Translations under genes and position numbers: made by a program | Notes under the pieces: model-generated | Told to the model about the DNA's origin: nothing | Database searches by the model: none | What the model saw: only the letters and a program-made list of their open reading frames with translations | NCBI GenBank assembly: GCA_022818135.1 | Contig: JAFMSR010000007.1 | Span: 7,734,543 to 7,798,542, forward strand | Reading direction: 5' to 3' | Length of the DNA stretch: 64,000 bases | Origin: Saxidomus purpurata | Lineage: Eukaryota; Mollusca; Bivalvia; Venerida; Veneridae | Part shown: positions 57,706 through 64,000 of the stretch, one piece after another | Layout: every line of letters starts with the position of its first letter | Numbering within the stretch: position 1 is the stretch's first letter

Positions 57706-58434
57706 ACAGAAAAACGTGCGAAACCTATTCTAGCAAAAAACCCCAGAAAAACAACTTTTAAAAGACTAGTCACTAGGTGTTTTAAAGTATCATAGGTGGA
57801 AGCAAAGAAGCCGACTCCGTGTCGTTATGGATACGGTTTTAATTAGCGGTCCGGGGCCTTACAATATTTGACCTGATCCGCCTGTTGAATCTTGTGCGGT
57901 TAAAATATTTAATCTACAGTTTCAAGGATTATATCCGGAAAAACAACTGAAAGGATAAACAATTGGATATGGTGATTCTACAGAAAGGCCGAATGTGAAA
58001 GAGGAATGTACACGGCGTCCATTATTTACATTGGCCCTGTAACGTGCATAATAAAAACGGGTTATAACGGCACGTGAGCGTGAGAATCCCCGTTAACACA
58101 CGTTTTTTCTCCTGTTAAAACACCGGCAAAATGGGCAAAAACTGCACATTTTATGCTAGAATTTTCATTTTAACAGACCAAGCGTAGGCTATCTGTAACA
58201 CATAAACACCGCTACATTTCATCTTGACATAGATACGGACCCTTATTTTGCACTTAAATCTATATAACATTTTTGACTTAGATTTTTTTCAAGCTTCTTT
58301 CAGGGAAAGTGTTTCTTTGATAAATCTGCATGATGTACCTAAAGCGCTACACACTCGGACGGTATAAGTAAAATGATGGCGTGTAGCGCTGTGAAACCAG
58401 TTGTCAGCAAGGGAAAGAAATAGTCAAACTAGTC
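57706..58434. other. Gene-free stretch
   Basis: No gene. One sub-block (attttcattttaacagacca, then ctgtaacacataaacacc) matches the right end of module B, so a further partial copy lies near 58150-58220. Confidence 0.4.
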
Positions 58435-58860
58435 TTGTAAGATAAAGGATATTACGCGAAGGTTTCCGAAGAAACTGATATCACTTCTAAAAATAGATTC
58501 AACACGGTTTATATACTAAATATTTGTTGTGCAATATCGGGATGAGCCATAGTGCAGTGGATAAACCCTAGATCCTTCAACTGAGACAAAAGCAGCTTGA
58601 TCACTGCCGGCGGAAATACTTCGGTTGATTCGTCGGTAGAACCACTGTGCTAACTCGATACTCATCCTTTTATATTTTTTTTAACTTCCCCGTTATATTG
58701 ATGATATATGCACAGATTTATAAGCAACGCATAAATTTTCGTTTGTAGAAGTTCGAAACCCAAAGACATTGTTCGAATTTCAATCATGTAACATGCGCTT
58801 ATTTTCATTTTAACATACCAAAAGTATTTGTGACACATAATATTTGTTACATTTTAGCTT
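58435..58860 (+). repeat. Module B copy 3
   Basis: Shares gcgaaggtttccgaagaaac, tctaaaaatagattcaacac, gatgagccatagtgcagtgg, ctgagacaaaagcagcttga, tcggtagaaccactgtgcta and cattttaacataccaaaag with copies 1 and 2. Confidence 0.8.
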
Positions 58861-59028
58861 CTTTGTTATTTGCAGTCCATTTCGTTACTAACAGAAACAC
58901 GTCCTTGATCTCCCGGTGCTTGTTAGTGTTACTCACATAGAAGTAAAATAGCAATAAGGATGTATCGTGTACTCGTGCATTTTATTACTGTATTTGCATT
59001 CCCGTTATAAGGATGTTACGTGTACCAT

Positions 59029-59528
59029 NNNNNNNNNNNNNNNNNNNNNNNNNNNNNNNNNNNNNNNNNNNNNNNNNNNNNNNNNNNNNNNNNNNNNNNN
59101 NNNNNNNNNNNNNNNNNNNNNNNNNNNNNNNNNNNNNNNNNNNNNNNNNNNNNNNNNNNNNNNNNNNNNNNNNNNNNNNNNNNNNNNNNNNNNNNNNNNN
59201 NNNNNNNNNNNNNNNNNNNNNNNNNNNNNNNNNNNNNNNNNNNNNNNNNNNNNNNNNNNNNNNNNNNNNNNNNNNNNNNNNNNNNNNNNNNNNNNNNNNN
59301 NNNNNNNNNNNNNNNNNNNNNNNNNNNNNNNNNNNNNNNNNNNNNNNNNNNNNNNNNNNNNNNNNNNNNNNNNNNNNNNNNNNNNNNNNNNNNNNNNNNN
59401 NNNNNNNNNNNNNNNNNNNNNNNNNNNNNNNNNNNNNNNNNNNNNNNNNNNNNNNNNNNNNNNNNNNNNNNNNNNNNNNNNNNNNNNNNNNNNNNNNNNN
59501 NNNNNNNNNNNNNNNNNNNNNNNNNNNN
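59029..59528. other. Assembly gap (500 N)
   Basis: Exactly 500 ambiguous bases, a conventional placeholder size; true length unknown. Any N-containing open frame is meaningless. Confidence 0.99.
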
Positions 59529-59645
59529 ATATATAGTTTAGGGTTGAAGTTTGGTCACATATTGTCATAAGTGGCAGGTGAGCGATATAGAGTCATGTTA
59601 GCCCTCTTGTTTTAGCTCATGTGAGCCAAAGACTCGGCATTAGCT
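59529..59645 (+). repeat. Right end of a family A repeat
   Basis: aggtgagcgatatagagtca then gttagccctcttgttttagc repeats the terminus seen at 43.47 and 63.29 kb; the left part is lost in the gap. Confidence 0.6.
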
Positions 59646-59870
59646 ATTAGTATGAGTACATGTATTTGGTCCAGCATAACTCTACTATGTTTTGTCACTT
59701 TTGAGATATCATCATTCACACTGCCAGACCACTTTTAGGGGACCATCGTTGTCATACATGATTTGTTTACTGTTTATTTATATCTAAGCTACAATTATTG
59801 TGTGACAGAATGAGGATGATTTTATGTAAGTGGCTTTTAATATAAATATATTTATTCTCTTATTTTTTAG

Positions 59871-61905
59871 ACTCATCCAAGTGTACGGATCAAGGGGACA
59901 GAGACAAACTACATCCCAGTTCAGTGTTTTGACCCAGTATGTGCTGACAAGACCCCTCACATGCACTGTCCTTTCTGTGTAAAAACTGAGTTGTATACAG
60001 ACCCTGTTATTCTGAAAGCTCACTACAGAGTTAAGCATGTTGATAAAGGCATTGAATTCGCAGGTGACATTTTCTGTATTCAATTTGTTGCATTTTTCAA
60101 ACTGGATAGCAAATGGATATTCTCATTGTATACTCTATTGATTTTCTTAAAACACACTTTTAGTCAATTTGTCTGCCAAAAACACTTTTCTACCTTGATT
60201 GGGAAATATGCTATGCCAGGGACACATATATATAGGGCTAAAAGTAATAGAGTATTGTTTGCGTGAACAATTACCTTATTTCGAGGAAATGTAGCCTCCG
60301 AGAAATGATGTAATTATGTACATCAACAGTATTTTCTATTTTGTATTAGTGCACATTTGCTCTGTTGTGCTATTGTATCTGCAGTCTATTGTAGGTAGAT
60401 CATATTCTCTATTGTAGATAAATCACAGTTAAGCTCCACCTCCATACACAGTGTAAATTGACAGAAATACAGTACATTGTTTTCCCATAGATATATATAG
60501 TACCAATAATACGACTGCCTTTATGAGTCTGAAATTTTAGAATACTGGGAATCACAAATAGCTTTACATTAATACAGTACTCTTATTTATGGTGTACCTT
60601 TGTATTGTTTTTTTTACCAACAGTATTTTATTATGTGATGCATTGCTTTTGCCTTATGGCTCACTGTCAAATTTGTGTGTACACTTTTTCACCGTTTACT
60701 GTTAATTTAACTATGCTAACACTGCCACTGATGTATTGTGAAATACACACCTTGATGCCAAAACTTAACTTTAGAAAATTTCACAGGATTGAAAGTTCTC
60801 CGTTGCTGTGACAGATGTGATATTGTTGGTGTGATTAAGGGAGAGAAAAAGTTCAAGGGAGCTCACTGGCACTGTTACAAATGCAGAAATGGATTTAACA
60901 GAAGAGATGAAGCCATCAAACATTACAAAACCCACTTTAGAAATCCACAGACCACATTCCAAATACAGATAGCACAGGTATACATTTTAGCTTTGCTGGC
61001 CTTATGCAATGGTGACTTGTCTGTAGTCCGTCTGTCTGTTAGCTTTTCCTTGATAACTCTCTACAGTTCACAATTTTCATCAGACTTTCATGAAACTGCT
61101 CAGGCGGTTGCCTGCAATCTGTAGATGATCCCTTTTGCTTTTGGGGTCAAAGGTCAAGGTCACAGTAACTCAAACTTTGATTTTTTTCCCACTCAATGTC
61201 CCAAGATCTGTATCACTTACAGGCTTAAAATTTTGTAGGGTGATTGTTCTTACTGGATAGACTTTCCCTAACCGTTATTGGTTAAAGGTCAGATTCTTCC
61301 AAACTTTGACTGTTGTTTCCACTCAATAACTAGATTCATATGACCCACTGTCTTCAAATTTCATATGATAATTGGTCTTTTAAAATAGTTAATTCTTATT
61401 TTTTTGGGAGTTAGCAGATCAAAGTTCAAGTATTAGTGACAGTAAATTTACCCCAATGTCTATTCAGTTGGGGAGGGACATTCATTATTTACAAAAACAA
61501 TGTTAAGTTGTAAAAATTTGACAGTATTCTGCAGGTCACATAAATTTTCCATTATCTTTTCACAAAATTTGTGTAATAGAGCCATGCTGTTGAAAAACCA
61601 ATTGTGCTACATCCGATCATTCTAAAACCGCAATAACGGGTCACATTTTCCAAAATATTCTCACAAAACAGTAGACCTATACTGGCTTTATGGGCCTCTT
61701 GATTTGTTGTCTATTTGTTTATTTAGGGCAGATTCACTTGCCACAAGCAGAGTAAAAGTCAAAGTTTTTCATTTGCAGGACATAAACCAGCCAGTGAACC
61801 AGGCGTTTGAAACAGAGGAAGCTGCTGCTTGTATCCCTACTGACAGTTTCTCTGTGAGTGCTGGACTTGCAGACGGTGTATCAAGTATGTATCACAGATC
61901 AGTTC

Positions 61906-61938
<33 letters not shown>

Positions 61939-63700
61939 GTCTTTATTTACAGAGGCTACACATTTGGTGGACCCAATCTTCCATGTGGGCCTCTATGTAC
62001 ATAATTCTTTGTATTATACACTGACACTGGTCACCTGATCAAAAACTGTCCTTCAGGTTTGTGTAGAAAAACACGGACCTAATATACACGTGTATATTCT
62101 TTTAACTCAAAGTGCCAGAGTGAGCTATTAGGATCGCTCACTGTCTGTCGTACGTTCACATTTTCCTTCAAGCGGCATCTTGTATCACAAAACCACATGG
62201 CCAATGTTGATGAAACTTGGCAGAGATGTTCCTTGCCATAATTAGACTATGAACATGGGAACAAATTCAGAATGTTATATTATTATATTGGATTCTTGAA
62301 CTAACAGATATGGCAGCTACTTCCTGTTATACTTTCTGCGCAGTTTCATTATGCTAGAACAAGTTGTATGAATCACTCATTTCACTGCATTGCTTTCAAA
62401 CTGTGTACGCATTTATTCAGATATTGCACAATTTTCCTTCCCTATTTTATTTGAAGGTCATTCAGGCAGTTTAACGCTGTTAGGCAGAGGTTTAGATGGT
62501 ATGGTGTCAATGCCAGGGGTAGGAGCGGTGGAGACAGTGGGAGTCACAGACACACAGACAATTATGATCATACAGGATGATGGACAGGGAAACCTCGGAG
62601 TACAGGAGCTCTGCTCTACACAGGTAAGGCTCACTAAGATTGCATGTAATTTTTATGAGAAAGTAAAAGGTGTTTGTGTACCTGTACTTCATTCGGATTA
62701 GATTCTGGTTTTGGAGGCTCAGTCAAAGAGTTTTGAGGCAATACTTTAATGCTTGTAGTCAAAAGTTTTGGAGTCTGGGATAATTTTTTAAGTTAAAAAT
62801 TGAACCAAGAAGTAAATGTTAAGATTTTTGAGTTGCAAGTTATGTTTTTAACTTACCTGGCTCAAAGTGCCAGAGTGAGTTATTTCAGTCATACCTCCTG
62901 TAACATTTTCCTTCAAACGACATCTCTTCTGAAACCACTAGGCCAATGTTGATGAAACTTGGCAAGGATGTTCCTTGCATGAAGCCTCCGATAGTTTTCG
63001 AATAATTATATTCCATGCAGAACTCTGGTTGCCATGGCAACAGAAAGTAAAAACTTAAGCTTATATAGTAAAAACTTTCTGTCTAATTAAACTTGCTAAA
63101 AATCTTTACCTCTGAAACCACAATGCCTAGAGTTTGATATTTGGCATGTATCATCGCCTAGTTGACCTCAACAAGGATGTTCAAATCATGTCCCCCAGGT
63201 CAAAATTGACCCTTTCTGCCGTTGATGACCTTGTATTATAGCCAATGGTAGCCATGCGAGGGATATAGGGCCATCTTAGCCTTCTTGTTTTAGTTTAGAG
63301 TTTGAATTTTAAGTCCAGAATGTAGTGTTGAGATTTGATTTGCACTCTTTGTCTCATAAGGATGTTTGTTTTAAAAGCAGTAGTTTGATACTAGTATCAT
63401 ATAGTATAGTAGATAGACTGTCAAGTATCTCAGCACTCTTTCAGTACAGTCGAGCTGCATTTTAATGTTATAAACTGCTCTCTGCAATGTCACAATTTCT
63501 TAGGTAATGCTACAGTACAGAATCATTGATGTTTACATATCTGTGAATATTTACAGGATGTGGATCCACCTGACCTTACTATATCTGATGATATAGAAGA
63601 TAACAGCCATGATCCTGTACAGGAATTGAGGGACAGGGTAGAACAACTTGAGAAGGAGAAGGCTGAACAATTATCACATATAGCTTTACTCAGTAAAAAG
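59871..63700 (+). CDS. Unrecognised C2H2-type zinc-finger/coiled-coil protein (partial, five exons)
   Basis: Five internal exons with GT/AG borders and matching phases: 59871-60063, 60787-60977, 61779-61884, 62457-62623, 63557-63700 (801 nt, 267 codons). Exon 1 holds CPFC with H-x4-H after 14 residues (HCPFC...KAHYRVKHV). Exon 2 holds CCDRC...HWHC and a canonical finger CYKC-x12-H-x3-H (FNRRDEAIKHYKTHF). Exon 4 is glycine- and polar-rich (GVTDTQTIMIIQDDGQGNLG). Exon 5 ends in a coiled coil (VQELRDRVEQLEKEKAEQLS) that continues past the window. The 5' end is missing; upstream exons may lie in or left of the 500-N gap. A nuclear nucleic-acid-binding or transcriptional role is an inference from the fingers and the coiled coil. 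I cannot name a family. Confidence 0.88.
61005..61720 (+). repeat. Decayed interspersed repeat in intron 2 of the zinc-finger gene
   Basis: Phrases ggggtcaaaggtcaaggtca and cagtaactcaaactttga, then repeated ccactcaatgtcccaagatc / ccactcaataactagattc blocks, mark a common bivalve repeat of the AAGGTCAAGGTCAC family. Confidence 0.6.
61144..61156 (+). promoter_or_regulatory. DR1-type nuclear-receptor consensus (repeat-borne)
   Basis: gggtcaaaggtca fits RGGTCA-N1-RGGTCA exactly and overlaps a further aggtcaaggtcac. It is intronic and repeat-derived, so functional relevance is unproven. Confidence 0.3.
61905..61938. repeat. (AAT)n microsatellite
   Basis: About ten ataata units, followed by an agtctttatttacagaggct block that looks like the inverted 3' end of a retroelement. 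Confidence 0.85.
62100..62260 (+). repeat. Family A repeat, 5' fragment
   Basis: gccagagtgagctattagga, ttttccttcaagcggcatct and ggccaatgttgatgaaactt match the complete copy at 62.86 kb. Confidence 0.75.
62860..63295 (+). mobile_element. Family A repeat, nearly complete copy in intron 4
   Basis: Starts at gctcaaagtgccagagtgag and ends gggccatcttagccttcttg then ttttag, about 435 bp. It contains ttccatgcagaactctggtt, gccatggcaacagaaag, tcaaaattgaccctttctgc and ttgtattatagccaatggta. Confidence 0.8.
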
Positions 63701-64000
63701 GTATACGGTATTGTTGCCTCTTTCTGACACTAATGCAGTGATTTCATGTACACTACAGTATTCTGTTTTTTATTCATCTGATGTTCACTAGTCTTTGCCA
63801 ATAATTTCGGACTTCTTACTCGATGCTTTTATGATGTTATTATGTCTCCCACCTCTGGAGATAGGTTGATTTTGTGCTGTCTGTTTGTAAATGACAGAGT
63901 TTGTCCAGACAACTCCAATTTTTTGTTACCTTGCTGTATTTTTATAGAACTTTGCAGGATGCATCTTTATGAAATCTAGTTGTGCAAATTTTAATTTGGG

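Noticed and set aside
58967..59570. Long frames of 170-190 codons
   Set aside because: Composed of X residues from the 500-N gap.

Overview
The window is eukaryotic, intron-rich, AT-rich and heavily loaded with repeats. Three protein-coding genes carry canonical GT/AG introns. The repeats are short tRNA-like SINEs, CR1/L2-like LINE tails, small DNA transposons, TGACCTTTGACC-type interspersed repeats and tandem-core elements. This mixture is typical of bivalve mollusc genomes, so a marine bivalve is the best inference; no ribosomal or mitochondrial marker is present to confirm it.

Layout. About 1-33.5 kb is gene-poor. It holds a 145-bp satellite (1.0-1.5 kb), three strange G-run/T-run tracts (6.2, 6.9 and 7.6 kb), a 22-bp minisatellite (9.06-9.30 kb), a 1.5-kb element with 8-bp target duplications (11.36-12.87 kb), a second 22-bp minisatellite of about 1.4 kb (13.9-15.3 kb), several palindromes (17.6 and 25.2 kb) and old interspersed repeats. 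From 33.5 to 51.6 kb lie two divergently transcribed, single-copy housekeeping genes. CCDC86 (Cgr1-like nucleolar ribosome-biogenesis factor, minus strand, 4 coding exons, 113 aa) and INO80E (INO80 chromatin-remodelling subunit, plus strand, 7 coding exons, 199 aa) were both reconstructed exon by exon with consistent phases. Their introns and the space between them hold a Tigger/pogo-like element that keeps only the DNA-binding half of its transposase, a fold-back element, a palindromic array, two LINE tails, SINEs and a 1.8-kb terminal-inverted-repeat element sitting inside a tandem array. From 51.6 to 59.9 kb is a repeat field with a 500-N assembly gap. From 59.87 kb to the window end runs a partial plus-strand gene for a zinc-finger/coiled-coil protein that I do not recognise; five exons are resolved and both ends are missing.

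The two recognised genes act in the nucleus (rRNA processing; chromatin remodelling) and may share a divergent promoter near 39.9 kb, where an ETS-type site lies 77 bp upstream of the CCDC86 start codon. No CRISPR, operon or prokaryotic feature is present. Most short open frames in the window are chance frames in AT-rich or low-complexity DNA. I found no coherent undescribed multi-gene system; the most unusual items are the zinc-finger gene, the HTH-only transposon, and the minisatellite built from nuclear-receptor-like half sites.
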